Assembly: GCA_038496445.1 (NCBI GenBank)
Contig: JALMLS010000304.1
Span: 186,001-250,000 of the forward strand
Direction of reading: 5' to 3'
Length of the DNA: 64,000 bases
Source of the DNA: Trichosphaerium sp. ATCC 40318
Lineage: Eukaryota > Discosea > Flabellinia > Trichosidae
Shown: positions 10,636 to 29,171 of the stretch, piece by piece
Position numbering within the stretch: the stretch's first letter is position 1
Layout: each line of letters begins with the position of its first letter
Made by a program: the position numbers and the translations under genes
Notes under the pieces: generated by a model
What the model was told of the DNA's origin: nothing
Databases searched by the model: none
What the model saw: only the letters and a program-made list of their open reading frames with translations

Positions 10636-13168
10636 ATGGGCCCTTTTTTGGCCTTCATCTGGCTCGCAGGTTTTGTGGGCCTCATTGTTATGTTGTTCTT
10701 GTATTTAGAGAACGAGGGCTATAGAAACCACTATAGTTCGGTAAGATTACTAATCCATTTAACGTTTAATTTAATAAACAGCGCTACGCAAGGTACAGAG
10801 ATACCCTCGCATGGGATAAGTCCGCATACGCGGAATTACAAGATAGAGTAAGTTTTTGCGTTAATTTATTTGTTTGACGCTCAAACTGTGCAGCTTTGCA
10901 ATGAAAACCCCGGTGTCCATAACCTTAGAGTATTTATTGGTACATGGAATGTTGGTGCGTAACGCTTACTACAAAAAGATCTGCCTGTTATCAATACACT
11001 CTCTAATACGTGTAGGTGATAATGCGCCAGCTAATGACAAGCTCGGGGAGTGGATTCAAAAAGACTACGATATATACGCTATAAGCGCTCAGGTACGCGT
11101 TAATTACGCATCAGAAACACATAAAAAACGTCATATTTGTCAGTATTTTATAAAAGGTAAGTAGCCGGCTAAACCTTATAGGAGTGCGCATACCCGCCGC
11201 GAGGCCATTCAACAATTAACAAGGACTGGATTGCAGCTATTCGTGCATTTTTTAAACAAAACGGTCAGCGCTATAAACTGGTTGACACTATAGACTTGCG
11301 TGAAGCTATTAGGCTCAGCGTATGGATAAAGGTAAACATTACATTTGAATCACAACGCACGAAAATAAAAAGGAGAAACTTGAAACTTCTGAATTTCTCA
11401 AGTTTTCTCCTTTTTTTCATATTTTCTCGCTTGGGAGGCTTCCTTTTCATTCTTTTTCTATAGGCAGATCTACGCCCACTTGTCAGTAATGTTCAAAGAG
11501 ATAAAATTGCAACAAAGTTTCCAGTATTATGGCGTAAAGGTGGTACAGGCACGTTCATATTTTTTTGGGCTGTTTTTACCTACTGGCTGACACGTGATAT
11601 GTTAGCTATCAAGTTCGATTTTTTATCAACTTCAATGCTCTTTGTAAATGCACATTTTACCGCTCATCAACACAATATTACTTCACGTAATAACGATGCT
11701 CAAATGATTATGAGAAAGATACGTCTTGGAAATAAGAATTTTGATATGGGTAACCAGTTTAATTATGTGTTCTGGTACGTTCATACAATATTACAGTTTT
11801 TTCAACATGTTGCTTATTCACATTTTCATAGGTGTGGTGATCTTAATTATAGAATTGAAATGGATAAAGAAAAAGCTCTTAACCTTATAGACAATGCACA
11901 ATGGACAGATCTTGAAAAACATGATCAACTAATGTAAGTCTATCAGTTTTTTATTTTTTTACAGACTAACCTCATACTTGTAGTAATCAAATGCGTGAAA
12001 ATAATGTACTGGATTCATTTGTTGAGCAACCTATCCGGTTTCACCCAACATATAAGTGGAAGAGGAACAAAGGTAATATTATTTGTACAATAAGAAAAAA
12101 AAACGTAGCCTTAATAACAAACTTAAGGTGATTACGACAGAAAAGCACCTCGTGTCCCAGCTTGGTGTGATCGAGTATTATCAAAAACACTTAAAGGCAG
12201 TCATATAAAACCAATAGCGTATGACGCTGTTACAACAATGCTCACTAGGTGATTATCTGTAAACTTTTTTTTTAATTGATGTTTGTTACTTACTTTTTGT
12301 TATCAAAAGTGATCACCTCGCTGTGTGGGCTGGTTATGAAATACAAGCAGAAAATATATTCTATAGTATTGGTAAGATTATTAACTACGCTAACTTACAT
12401 TGTTAACAATTAATACAATAGGACAAGATAGCCATGAATACACTATTGACTTTTCAACAATCGAAGTAAATTTGAACGAGAAAATATCTTACTCAAAGAA
12501 AAATCCAAAACAAGAACATGTTGTGATATGTGCACCATTCCTAAAAGAGACTCAAAGCACTTGCAATGTACGTAAAACAAACACAAAACCTTAAAAATAT
12601 CCATCAAAAAGAAATACAAACAAAACACTAAAACGACCTTTGTAGCCATCAAACACTATTACACAAGATACAAGTCTTACTGCAATAACATGTAGACTTA
12701 CTGAACAAGCTATTTCGAAACAATACTTATACCTTGTTGTTTATCGTAATACAAAAGAGTCAAAGACAGAAATATTAAAAGGTACTGGTTTTCCTTCTTT
12801 TATCTTGCTTTTTTTTTTTCTGTTTTTGTTTTATGCGCGATACTATAGCGATTACATAGAGTTATTGTATCTGTCTACACGTCGCGCTATATTAAATATA
12901 GAAGGTGGTGTTTGCAAGATAATTTAGTTCACTTTATCTTGCCATAGAAACCTTCTAAACATTTTTTTCTGAATGACAAGAAAATGCTCTGTTTTACTTT
13001 ATTGAAAAACAAAAAAAACTGACTTCTTGCTTTCTTTTTGTAGGTGATGCACCGCTGTTTTTAGGTGATTTAGTAAACAAACCAAATATGTCAATGTCTC
13101 TTGATGTTTATGAAGGTGGTCTTGTAGTTGGGTCTATTTTAGTTCGTGCCACATTGACACCAATATGA
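10636..13168 (+). CDS. Inositol-polyphosphate 5-phosphatase, N-terminally membrane-anchored
   Basis: The enzyme is expected to remove the 5-phosphate from phosphoinositides or inositol phosphates. It starts MGPFLAFIWLAGFVGLIVML, a strong N-terminal membrane anchor or signal-anchor ending LFLYLEN. The catalytic domain follows in several exons: FIGTWNVGDNAPANDKLGEW (about 10935-11055), FVNAHFTAHQHNITSRNNDA (about 11640-11700), GDLNYRIE (about 11836), PTYKWKRNKGDYDRKAPRVP then AWCDRVL (about 12045-12180), and SDHLAVWAGYE (about 12307). These are the RN-D, GDLNYR, PTYK-AWCDR and SDH signatures of the family. A beta-rich C-terminal part ends GSILVRATLTPI at 13168. It has no SAC domain and no RhoGAP domain. 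The anchor suggests action at an internal membrane. Confidence 0.83.
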
Positions 13169-13647
13169 ACGAGATGGCGTCCCACAAATGTTGTAAAAAA
13201 AAAACCCAAAAGGTGGTTGTCTATCTTCGAAAATAAACCGATTGGAGAATGCTGTACCCTTTTGTTTTTTTCTTATTTAATTGAGGAAATTTTGTTATGG
13301 TAACAAGGCGCTTTGTAGTGCAATAACATCAAGTCATAACTCTGATAGATATTTGCAAAACGCGCCTTGACTCTCTGTCAATCAGAACTAGATGATTTGG
13401 CTGAAGAACCTGGAGGAAACGTTTGCATTCAGAGGGTTTTCGTACCTACCTGGATTTCAGGAAGTTGAAAAAGTTGCATCAAGAAAGGAATGTGACAAGT
13501 TTGGATTTGAAAAGGAAAGACTGAATTACGAGTTCTGATAACGTATAAACACAAATTTTAGAGTAATAACGACTATATACAGGTGCTGAACAATGAAACC
13601 TGGCGTTTAAGAATTACAAAAACAATAAAGAAACGAACTAGTATATA
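13169..13647. other. Intergenic region with one short open frame
   Basis: A plus-strand frame starting at 13391 (MIWLKNLEETFAFRGFSYLP) runs to about 13540 and ends KERLNYEF. It has no family match that I recognise. It may be a decayed exon or noise. No RNA gene is seen. Confidence 0.3.
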
Positions 13648-18960
<5,313 letters not shown>

Positions 18961-19360
18961 TAGTGTATTTAAATGGACTACAAACACTGCAATATTAATA
19001 ACATGTACAAATTGTATTAAACTAAACAAATCAGTATTAAATTACTGATGTATTAAATAACACCTTTCAAACCGCTGTGACGACTTTTTTTTTTATGAAA
19101 ACCATTTTTTTTTTACAAAACTTGTGTTTTGATTTCTTGTTCACAAAATGGACACTACTTTGATCTAGTTTGCTCTTTGGGATCACATCAATAAGGGCTA
19201 CACGTACATGTTAATGACGCGTGGTAATATCTACGAAAAACCGAGAAAAAGCGTTGACTTGAACTTCTGAAAGTTGTTTTTTTCATTTCGGTTCTTTCAA
19301 CTCAAAGTTGGCATATTGAACTTTTTTTGAGCCGTTATAGGTTCTATTAATGAATTAACA
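18961..19360. other. Intergenic region between the two kinase genes
   Basis: A/T-rich with no supported frame. The last ~150 bases form the 5' flank of the next gene. Confidence 0.4.
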
Positions 19361-22300
19361 ATGGCAGCAGTAGGTGAGACTAATTAAAAGATACTTTAAA
19401 TCGAGTTTAGGATATTTTTTTTCAAAATAAAAAAATTCCTTCCCTTGGAAACATAACATTGACAAAGCACGTGAACGGCTATTAGTATTTACCAAATTTC
19501 GTAGGTTTTCCTCATTACGAAAGCAGTACTCCACCTAATCATTCCCCCACTCAAGCAAGACCAGTTCATCAAATGAATAGAGGAGCTATAACAGACGAAG
19601 AGTATGGTGGCTTACCACCACCAAGACAGATCACAAAAGCTGCGTCTACAGCAATACGCATTGAAAGCCCAGTCACGCCAGTAAATCCTTTCTTATCTGA
19701 TGTAAACACGTCTAAAACGCGAAAAAACCAAAGCCTTGTGGTTGAAGATGAATATGGTGTAGTACCTAAACCAACAGGTACACTTAGGGGTAAGAGTAAG
19801 AGCAAGAAACAAAAAAACAAACGAAGCAAGGCTCGCAAATTACAAAAACAAAAAAACGTAAAACACATTACATTTGATGCTGCTGCTCTCAGAAAGCAGC
19901 CAAAAACTCTAAGAAAGTCAGGCAGCTCTTCAGAGTATGATGAACTTCCAGCATTAGATATTGACGAAGAATCATCACCTGCAAAAGTAATACCATCGAA
20001 CGGTACGATAACAAAAATCAAAAAATCAAACGAAAAAAAAAAAATTAACAGCCACATTTTAAAAAAACGCGTTTAGAAAAACAAAATCACGTGATTTATT
20101 TTTTTCGTAAATTGCTCCTTTTTTTTAAATGGAAAAACGGAGGATTAGAACACTGCGCTGTGCAGTGTTTGTTTTTGTCAAAATAGAGCAAAAAAAAACC
20201 CAAAAAAAAATACAGACCAAGATAGAAACGTCTCTAAATTCCACGTGTTTTATACTGCTCGGAGTTGACCTAATTGTTTTATTTTGTTTTTTTTTTTGGC
20301 TTATTTTTAAATTACAGCGAATGCATCTCTGGACTTTGGTGATGATGACGATTACGGATATATACCAGTATCAGAACCAGGACAGTCTCCAGGACAGTCG
20401 CCAGACGAAAAGCCACTCAGCGGATCCTCGAACGCAATTTCTTCATCCGCGCCTCCACTCCATTTGAAGTCTTCGTCAGAGCGACCATTCTTTCCAGATA
20501 ACGAATACGGTGCTCTACCACCACCATCAAACTGGAGCGCTGGAGGATCTAATGAATCTTCTTCTCCTAAAGTCGAAGTATCTGAGGTATCTATTGATGA
20601 ATACGGTGCTCTACCTCCTCCAAGAGCAGTAACGCCTAAAGCCAATAGCCCATCGAAAAAAGCATCAAAAAAGAACAAGAACAAGAAACAACAACAACTA
20701 CAACAACTACCCCCATCCCCTCAAAAAAGGCCAACAGCACCAAATCCAATCACTGAAGACGAGTACGGAGCATTACCACCGCCAAAGAGAACAGAATCCA
20801 CGGCATCCACAAAATCAACAAGATCCTCCAAGCTTTCTCAATCAGCAAAATCTAGCACTAGACCTCTTGCTGTTGCCGATGCGGATCACGATGAATACGG
20901 GCCCTTACCAAAACAAACGAATTCTTTGAGTTTGAGGGTTAAGAAGAGTAAACCAGCGACACCAGACAATCAATACGGTACACTACCGCCAAAAGGAAAA
21001 AAGCGAAAAACGAACAATGGAAACTACAACACTTTACAAGCTGGTGTTGGAAGTTCGTTTAAAGCTAGACGTCCTTCTGCGCTTGTTCAAAACGATGAGT
21101 ACGGGAACCTTCCTCCAATGTCAAAAAAGAAGTGGAAGAAACAAAACAGGCTGTCCAGAGTAACTATCGGAACAAAAGGATCCTCACCTCCTCAAAGTTC
21201 CCCTCCGAAGATATCTACAAGACCTCCTGGTACTCCACCAACTGTACGTGCCAGTGCGCCGCCTTCTGCGCCTCGTTCAGTTCCTGTAGAAGATGAATAT
21301 GGTCCAGTAGTAGGTACGATTGATGAAGAAAACGGACCTCCTCCTGAACTTCCTGAAAGAAATAAAAAATCACTAGCGGTTTCTGTTCAAGAGATAGCAA
21401 ATGCTATTCCTTTATCATTTGGTGGCGGTTATGAAGATCCAAGCGCACTCGCAGAGTATATACCACCGAGTAAATTACGAAAAACAGCTGCACAAAAGCA
21501 GAAGCTAGAAGATCAACAAAGAAAGAATGTTCCTCAACAAACGGCGACTGCACCTGTACCTATACCACGACAACTTTCATCTCCGAAAATAGTAGTTAAG
21601 AAACAACAACAGGCGTCTCCAAAGGAAAGAAAGCCAAAGTCAAATGCTGTTAACAAGAACAAAGCAAAACCATCACCAACATTAACAAAGAAATCTACAG
21701 GACACCGTATGATTATTCGTAAGGATCGGATACTCGTAAAAATACATAACGAGAATGATTGGATGTGGGTTCAAGCTGTAGTATCATTGAATGCTACTAT
21801 ATTGTTATTGGATGTATACGTAAGCACTTTTCTCCACGTGACCGGAAAAACTTTCAAAAACAAACATTTCGGCCAAAAATACAACGTGCATTTTTTCTTC
21901 GCCTTCTAAAAAACTCTCACGTGATTTTAATTTCATTTTTTTCGCTTCTTTTTTATTGCTTAATTGCGCCCTTTTGATATTTTCGGTCAAATAGAATTAA
22001 TTATAACCATACCACTAAGTAACCATTGAACACTGGTTTTTGTCAAGGGATTCTTTTGCTTATTGGTTATTTTAGACAAATAATGTTATTCGGAAATTTC
22101 ACCTTACAGCAGCTTCTGTTTATCCTATTGATAAGAAGACAGGGAAGAAATTAAATTCAAAGAAGCCACCTTCAACTGTTCCAAGTGGATGCGTCTTCCA
22201 CAAAAATGCAGCAATTTTTACAGTCAGGTTCAAGTCCAAGAAAAGTACGCCACAAAGTTGCTTGGTTTTTTTTGTTTTGCTAAGTTCGTTTTTGCTTTAG

Positions 22301-24388
22301 AATTACTTCACTTCTGGAGTTGTCCTGAGGAAATTAATGCCTGGATGAAGGACATACAGGATATGACTGCGCCTAGACCAAAAGCAGAAAAGGTAAGTAC
22401 CGCTTCGCGTCGAACAAGAAAACTGAATTAAAACGATTTAAAACGAAGGTACTCATTTTTTTATTTAAGGAAAACCGTGCTTTGAGACGACTTGATGAGA
22501 CAGCGAGAAGTACTGGAGCGATTAATGGCATGCTTAAGGTAAGTTATTAATATTTTTAATGGCGGTGTACCAGTTTTAACGGAGACGCGGCGTTTAGGAT
22601 ATTGGTGTTGGAGCTCTTGATAAAAATAGGTGGAAAATCGCTGAGGAAGATCTTACAACTCTAAATGAAATTGGACAAGGCGCTTTTGGTGTTGTTTACG
22701 TCGGTAAGTGTCCTGTGCACTATCTATGTTGTTTGAGTTTGTTTTTATAAAAATAGGCGACGATGAACGCAAAACTTTTTAACTGTTTTTTATTTGCTCG
22801 TGATCTTTTTTTAACGAGATTTTTCTATCGCCCAAATTTGGATAGATAATCACACATTCGAGCGCACTTTGCCTATCTTCCGAACTCTATTACACTTTCT
22901 TTTTATTTCTTGTTTATCTTTTCAACAAAGGTCTTCTGTGGGCTTAAGCTCAACGATTTTATATTTCTCTAATATTATTTTAGGAAGATATAAGCTTGAA
23001 ACAGTTGTTATAAAGAAGTGTACACAGAAAGACGAAAAGGCGAATGAAAGTTTTATTAGAGAATGTGTAACAATGGTAGATATGAAACCTCATCCAAACG
23101 TTGTACAAGTAAGCAGGACGAACCGAACCCTCTTTGTTTGTGACTTTTTTACTTTTCGGTGGAAACAAGTGGTCACGTGCTTACAATGGTTTTTCCTTTG
23201 TAGATTTACGGTGTTTGTATTCACCAAAATTCGTTGGAATGTGACATGGTTATGGAGCATGTTCAATTTGGTAGTTTAGACACTGTTTTGTATGGTACGT
23301 CCTTATTTTATTTTTTGTTTATTTTTTTGCTTGAAACATAGACTCATCGAAGCAATATTTAGGTAACACACCATTGAATGAGAAAACAATATGGCATTTT
23401 CTTAAAGGAATAAGTAAGTTTGACTTTTGTGCCAATAACGCAGAGCTAATACTTGTTTAAGTTGAAGGAATCATTCATATTCACAATGCCAACCTTGTTC
23501 ACTGCGATATTGCCGCAAGTACGAAACACTCATATACACTATAAGTCTTATACTAATGGTTCGAACCAAAAAGGAAATGTACTTATAGGAAGGGATGACG
23601 TTCCAAAAATATCGGTAAGCATGCGCAACAACAGAACGTTGTTTTTTATTTTGATTTCTATCCAAAAAGTTTTTCTGTAAAACCGAAAAAAAATTATTTT
23701 GTTGGACGTCCAGACGACTTGCACGTTTTATTTTATTTTTAACACCTTCCCTAGGATTTTGGTATGTCGAGATCATTCTCTCGTAAAGGAACAGAGCAAA
23801 TTGAAGGTGATGGTAAATACGCAATCAGATGGATGAGCCCTGAAGCTATTGATAAAATATTCACAGTACGTAGTTCTTTTGTTAATGTTAGAGCACTACA
23901 GGTAATTCTAATAATCCTTCTTAGCCACAATCTGATATTTGGGCGTTTGGGTACAAATCAAGTTTTTGAGATATTTGTATTTTTCCTATCTTTCTTGTAT
24001 CTTCTTGTCCTCTTGCTGATTGCTTATCACTGTATTAGGGTTTTAATGTATGAAGTACTTGTAAGGGAAAAACCACATTTGGGAATCCCAATTAATGGTA
24101 CACCGAAAACACGTGCTAAATTCTTTTATTTCTTACACAGTTTGTTTTCTTGTTAGATTTATGCATTATGATAAGAGATGATGCTTTACGCCCAAGTATT
24201 CCTGATGGCGTATGGGTGAATGCTGAATATAGACGTATGTAGTATTTAATTGTTTAGCAAATCTAGCGCTAACTGATTTATTTGACATAGGTATAATGGA
24301 TCTATGCTGGCAAAAGGAACCTAAGGACCGACAAAAACTTAGCACAACTCTATTAACTCTAAAAAAGCACCAAAAACAATTTTACTAA
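19361..24388 (+). CDS. PH-domain tyrosine-type kinase with EYGxLPPP repeats
   Basis: MAAV is joined by a phase-1 splice (19376-19504) to GFPHYESSTPPNHSPTQARP. A long disordered region (about 19560-21500) follows, with about ten copies of a motif like [DEN]EYGxLPPP (EEYGGLPPP, NEYGALPPP, DEYGALPPP, DEYGPLP, NQYGTLPP, DEYGNLPP, DEYGPVV) between Lys/Ser-rich spacers. A PH-like domain comes next (MIIRKDRILVKIHNENDWMW ... EINAWMKDIQDM, about 21708-22360). The kinase domain (about 22620-24388) has GQGAFGVVY, VVIKK, VHCDIAARNVLI (Cys replaces the HRD Arg), DFGMSR, IRWMSPEAI and DIWAFGVLMYEVLV. AARN and IRWMSPEA point to tyrosine or dual specificity. There is no transmembrane segment, and the PH domain suggests membrane recruitment. 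The repeat motif pairs a tyrosine with a proline-rich ligand and may be the kinase's own substrate. Confidence 0.77.
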
Positions 24389-24654
24389 ATCACTGCTTCT
24401 GCACGTGTTTTCGCTCACTCAAAGCAAAAAAACTGATTAAAAATCCTGGAGGCAGATAAAAAAATCCAAGAAGCGTAAAGTTGTATCAAGGATAAAACGC
24501 AATGTACACTAAAATTTTATTACAAATAAAAAAAAAAACCACAACAAATTTTTTGAGGTTCGTTTATCAGGGACTAAGTCCCTTGGAGCTATATATACAA
24601 TTCGTTGTAATTGCGCAGGATATAATACTATATTAAGAGGTGCTTTAAGGTTGT

Positions 24655-25920
24655 CTATTTCTTTGTCACAACAAAGTAGATGCCAACACCAATGCCAACT
24701 AATATCAAGAAGAGAACAATATCACAACAAAAACTACGAGAATTTCTGACTTTCTCTATCTGGTCTTTAAGTTGCCTATTCAAGCTATGAATATGAGCAA
24801 GCGCTGAGTCTGCTCTGTTGTCTAAATCTTCCAAAATCAATTCTTGCTCAGCCAACTCCTAAAAAAGAAATATCACATTTTTTTCAAGTTTTTTGGACTG
24901 TCTGTCGCATCGTTTTTGACGAAAGTCGAATTCTGATGACGTTGCCGTACATCTTTCATGTCAATCGCTATGCCATGTAACATATCTACACCTTTTTCGA
25001 TATCAGCAAGTCCTTCATCGATAAGTTTATCATTCTCTATCAGTAACTGAAATTGTGGATCATCAATATCCGCTAAAATAGGGACTTCACATTCAGAACC
25101 AGATTGCTCTCCTACACTGTACAAGTCTGAATCAGACGACTCTAAAGTGCAGTTAGTAATAATCAGCCTAACTTGAACAAGGTATGGCATAACACCAGCA
25201 AGAGCTAGAACAAAAAACTATAAGTCGTACCAAATAGTCCTTTGTTTTGAACTCTCATAGCTTCAATGTCATCTATTTCCTTCATATGTGTCCAAGTTAG
25301 TTTGACAATAGCTTCTTCAACATTTAAAGACTTTTGTTGCTCTGGCGTTAGTTTCTTCTACAAGGTTGAAGGTAAGCACTACAAGTAATAATTTTACCAA
25401 AAAAAAAAACAGGTTTTTGAGAATTTCGGTGTCTTTTCATCAAACAAAGCGTCACTTACTTTTTTTAGCAGTTTTTTTTTACGTTTTAGTTGCACACGTT
25501 CTAATTCTTGCGCTTGACCTTTTATATCTTTAATAAGACTTCTACAATAAGCGCTTTTCTTAGCAAAAGCTCTATCATCCTGTTTTCGGCGTTTTAGTAT
25601 TTATTGGGTTATAGAATGAATTACCTTGCCAATGAGCGCGTTTCTATCTTCTAGAGCCTAACGTTGCGTTATTTTAAAGCAAATAAACCGAATTCTCCAC
25701 TAACTGATCTAACTTCGCGAACTTCTTGTGCAACGCGTCTTTTAAGTATAGTGAATGGATCTAGGTTAACTTCTGCTTCTTCTTGCCTCTTTTTATCTCT
25801 GGAAAAGATCAATACATTCTAAATACGTCCAACACAATACCTGAGCTCCGCTGTTTCATTATCAATACGCCTTAAAACGGCTAAAAAAGGCGCAAGCTCT
25901 CGTTTTTCCTTTTTCCCCAT
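24655..25920 (-). CDS. Qc-SNARE, SYP7-like syntaxin
   Basis: This is a tail-anchored membrane-fusion protein. The start at 25920 gives MGKKEKRELAPFLAVLRRID, then several short helical exons with a coiled N-terminal domain. The SNARE helix spans the last two or three exons: LIDEGLADIEKGVDMLHGIA (about 24960-25030), an intron, and then EQELILEDLDNRADSALAHI with HSLNRQLKDQIEKVRNSRSF. The C-terminus is a single anchor, FLILVGIGVGIYFVVTKK. The pattern 'EGLxxIxxGxDxLxxxAxDM' and 'RNSRSFCCDIVLFLI' just before the anchor resembles the plant SYP71-73 group, an ER/plasma-membrane Qc-SNARE family found in many protists but absent from animals and fungi. The central layer residue appears to be Gln or acidic; I could not fix it exactly across the intron. 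About seven introns of 40-60 nt. Confidence 0.75.
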
Positions 25921-26270
25921 TTTGGTTGATTCAAGAAGCACATTACTTAGTTAGTTAAGCAAGCACTCGGAAAATGACATTGTAATGTTCTCAAACTACT
26001 AATACTACTATACTAAACTCTTTGGGTCAATGTTCTTTCAATAAATGACCAGTAAAGCCTTTCACCAACAGCAGAATGCACGTGGTGCAACTGTTCACTC
26101 GAGTTTCTTTTATCCATTGCACAAATGCCACACCTCCTATTCCAACGAACCGTTTTTAGAAGCCTTAGGTCGCGTTACTAAACGTAAGATTGCTATGTTT
26201 CAGAGCTCTCAACAAAAAAGAGAAATAAAACGGATTGATACTTGTTGCCAAACAAAAAAACTCAATTAAT
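25921..26270 (+). other. Intergenic region with a possible small ORF (26045-26269)
   Basis: A 74-codon uninterrupted plus-strand frame starts at an ATG at 26045 (MTSKAFHQQQNARGATVHSS) and stops at 26269, two bases from the 3' end of the opposite-strand hydrolase. It is basic and has a short Cys/His content (LHKCHTSYS, DTCCQT). No family is recognised. It could be a genuine small basic protein read from the same promoter region as the SNARE gene, or chance. Confidence 0.3.
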
Positions 26271-27494
26271 TTACAATTTAGCACGAGGTACTATGCCTTC
26301 TGCCTCCAATATATGTGAATGTATCGCACTAAAAACAACTAAGAGAATACTCCAAACCTGTTAGTTTACCTATTAAACTCCTTTGATCTCTCAATATGAA
26401 TCATATGACCAGCACCTATAACAGACATTAAACACCAAACAAATTATTTCCTCATCAAGAGTTAGTTACCTTTAAAAACTTCGAATCTCTTTGGCTTCAG
26501 AACACTGCTTAGATAGTGCGTGTTTTTTGGGTTAACTAAAAGGTCCTTTGTACCAGTGAGAAGCAGAATAGGTATACCAGAATCTCTTAAAGTTACTAAT
26601 CTATCATGTGATACGTAATGACGAACTACTGCCAATGACTGACCAACAAGTCCAGTGAATGATACTCGCGATTGTTTAACAACAGTATCCATATATGAAA
26701 TAGTAATCAAATCCTGTCTATCATTGAACTTGAATGTCTCTTGTAAGAACTCTTGAGAGAAATTTAATTTCGCAAAAGCATGAGCTTCAATAACATTTGT
26801 TGGAGCTAGAGCAAATACACCACAATAAAACAGCCCTTGTAGAGGAGGTATAGCGTATAACCCACCTTAGTTGTTAATCAGCGTAGGACTTGGTATGTTG
26901 AGATGTACCTGCATGCGTGACTGCAAGCGTAAGCGATAAGATGCGTTTAGGGATCATCAGCGAGAGTTCTGTTGCAATCATACCTTCACAAGTTTTTGTT
27001 AACTCAATTTCTTGATCACGTGCTTTTTCGAAGGACTTTAGTGGTTTTTTTTCTTCACTACGCACCTCCCATTGATAGACCAACCTAAAAAGGTTGTTAG
27101 ATGTTTTTGGGGGTTTTTCAAACGTACCAAGTGGAATCTGTCCCATTTTATTACGGATAGCAAGTTTAGTGCGTCACGAGCCATTTGCGTTGTGCTGTAG
27201 CTTTTTTAACTCGACGGGTTATTAATTTAGAAATAGAATCACCTGTAAGGCGGCATTGTACAACCAGTAAGTCCTGAACCTCTATTATCGAATATACACA
27301 CTGTAAAACGTTTGTCTCTTTTAAAAAACCTCAATTGCTTCTCCCAAAGCCTACAACTAGTAGCAAGTCCTATAAAAAACACTTAACAACACTCTCAAGC
27401 TTTTTATAGTACCAATCACAAGTACAACTCTAATAGGGCCGCTCCCAATGATCTCGTAGTACATTTTGAGGCCTTTAACATTTACAACGGACAT
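26271..27494 (-). CDS. Alpha/beta-hydrolase fold protein
   Basis: This is a predicted serine hydrolase or esterase of unknown substrate. The start at 27494 gives MSVVNVKGLKMYYEIIGSGP, the usual first strands and HGxG-like region, followed by FDNRGSGLT (about 27250-27300). The nucleophile elbow reads HLVGLSMGGMIATELSLMIP (about 26950-27180 across an intron). A cap region follows (KPLKSFEKARDQEIELTKTC is intronic or cap), then the late strand GIPILLLTGTKDLLVNPKNT with the acid residue and GAGHMIHIERS with the catalytic His (about 26395-26430). The last exon ends EAEGIVPRAKL at 26271. The order Ser-Asp-His is intact. It lies between the SNARE and IMP4 genes, all on the minus strand, but with separate functions. 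Confidence 0.75.
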
Positions 27495-27663
27495 TGTATT
27501 GCTTTGATGTACAAAGAAAGTAGTATTCGGCGTTTTCTTGCTTTTTCAATCAGATCGTTCCACGCAAGTTTTGAAGCCAGAGTACGTGACACGACATAAC
27601 TGTCACTACACTCTTACCTCCATAGTTTGAATGAACAATTTTTTTTCATTTTTTTTTTCAAGT

Positions 27664-29171
27664 TTACAAAAAGTTTTTAGTACGAGAATTACTTCTGTAC
27701 ATGCGTAAAGCCCATTCATCTTGTGCTTCCTTCATTTCTAATGTTCCTAATTTGATTTTGTACATTTGCATCTCAAATCGAGGTCCTACTTCCTCTAGCT
27801 CTATTTCTTTTGGTGGTACTTTTTTGTACATGTGGTGTCTACAAGAGGTTAAGTATAAACGGGCGAAAGATGCTCCTTGAGAGGAGAAACAAGGCAAAAA
27901 AAAAGGAAAAAAAGGTTCTATCTTATTTGTTGTGTACCTGACTGAGATAAAGTCGTCATTGTTAATAAAGCTTATAATTCTTGCGCTGTCCTCGCTAGGT
28001 ACTGGAAAAAGGTATTTGAGAATAGTTTGAACACGTTCTCCCAATTTTGTATTAAATCCGTGAAAGACAAGGTGTGGGTATTGTTGTGGTGCGTGTGGAA
28101 TGCCCTATTTACAAACATTTAGTATATTCTACATACAAAAGGGGTTTTACATTGCTGCATTCACATTATTCGAGTTATTACGAAAAACAAACAAAAAAGG
28201 CAATGTTTGTTGTAATTTCTTTTCGTTTTGTTTTTGGACGTACCATGATTTGATGACGTGTGACAGCATTGTATAGAGTGAAATATATTGTAGGTCCAAG
28301 AGGTAGATGTGATACTATAATTGAGTCTGGTACACCCTTTGAACCACCAACCTAATATAAAGATTAAAACAAAAAAAACAATTTTGGATTTTAATGCAAA
28401 GTGTCAAAATGTAGATGTCAACTGACTGACACATTGCGCTCAAAGCTTCAAAAATGATCATCCACCAAAAAAGGCATAAAACACTTACAATAACTAGATC
28501 TGTTACAGCATGTTTACGACACGTTTCAGCAAGCTGCTTGGCACCAATTTTACCTCTATTAATTTGTTATTACCTTTCTATGTCATTTTACAAGAGTAAC
28601 ACTATTTACCTGTTTATTGTCATTGCGTTAGGTATAATAAGAGATAATTCTTTCGCGAATTGACGCATTTTGCGTCTAGCAAAAAATGATGTTGTGATTA
28701 AAACCTAGTTTACAGTTAGTTTTTATAGCCCTGTGAGCGCAGGTTGAGTACTTTTGGGTCTGTTAAACCTGCAAGGGCGTATTCGTCGTCCAAGTTTGGC
28801 GCAAGCTTTAAAGGGTCAATACGCGTTATTATGGGTATCTACTTACGTCCATAGTGCGTTGATCGTCATATTTAATTTCTTTTGCAAGTTGTTCTGCTTC
28901 TCGGGCCAAATTACCAGGGATAGGTTTTCCATCTATGATTTAATGGTGAGAAACACAATACAGCTTAATTGGCTAATTTGTAAATAATGTATTTTCTTGG
29001 TTGAGAAATTACCAATATGCGACCTCACACATTTTTTGAGAGCGTATAGTACGTACCAGCGAGTGATTCGCGTATTTTTCTCTTTTTCTCGTACAATTCA
29101 CTCTCTTGTCCTTGTAGGGACCTTCTATGAATATATTCTCGCCTTTGACGAGCCAAACGACGCGTTTCCAT
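27664..29171 (-). CDS. IMP4: IMP4-like U3 snoRNP protein (Brix domain)
   Basis: This is a nucleolar component of the small-subunit processome needed for early 18S pre-rRNA cleavages, acting with Mpp10 and Imp3. The start at 29171 gives METRRLARQRREYIHRRSLQ, the characteristic Arg-rich N-terminus. Then come LDDEYALAGLTDPKVL (about 28760-28820), TTSFFARRKMRQFAKEL (about 28640-28690), TDLVIVGGSKGVPDSIIVSH then LPLGPTIYFTLYNAV (about 28270-28500), the GERVQTILKYLFPVPSEDSA block (about 27985-28045), RHHMYKK, EIELEEVGPRFEMQMYKIKL and the end NSRTKNFL at 27664. Domain order and length (about 290 residues) match the family. About eight short introns. Confidence 0.88.

Noticed and set aside
19569-20057. 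Long minus-strand open frame opposite the EYGxLPPP region
   Set aside because: It is a shadow of repetitive coding sequence on the plus strand; the product is low-complexity without motifs.
23555-23575. GGTTCGAACC as a possible tRNA T-arm
   Set aside because: It lies within an intron of the kinase gene and no cloverleaf can be drawn around it.
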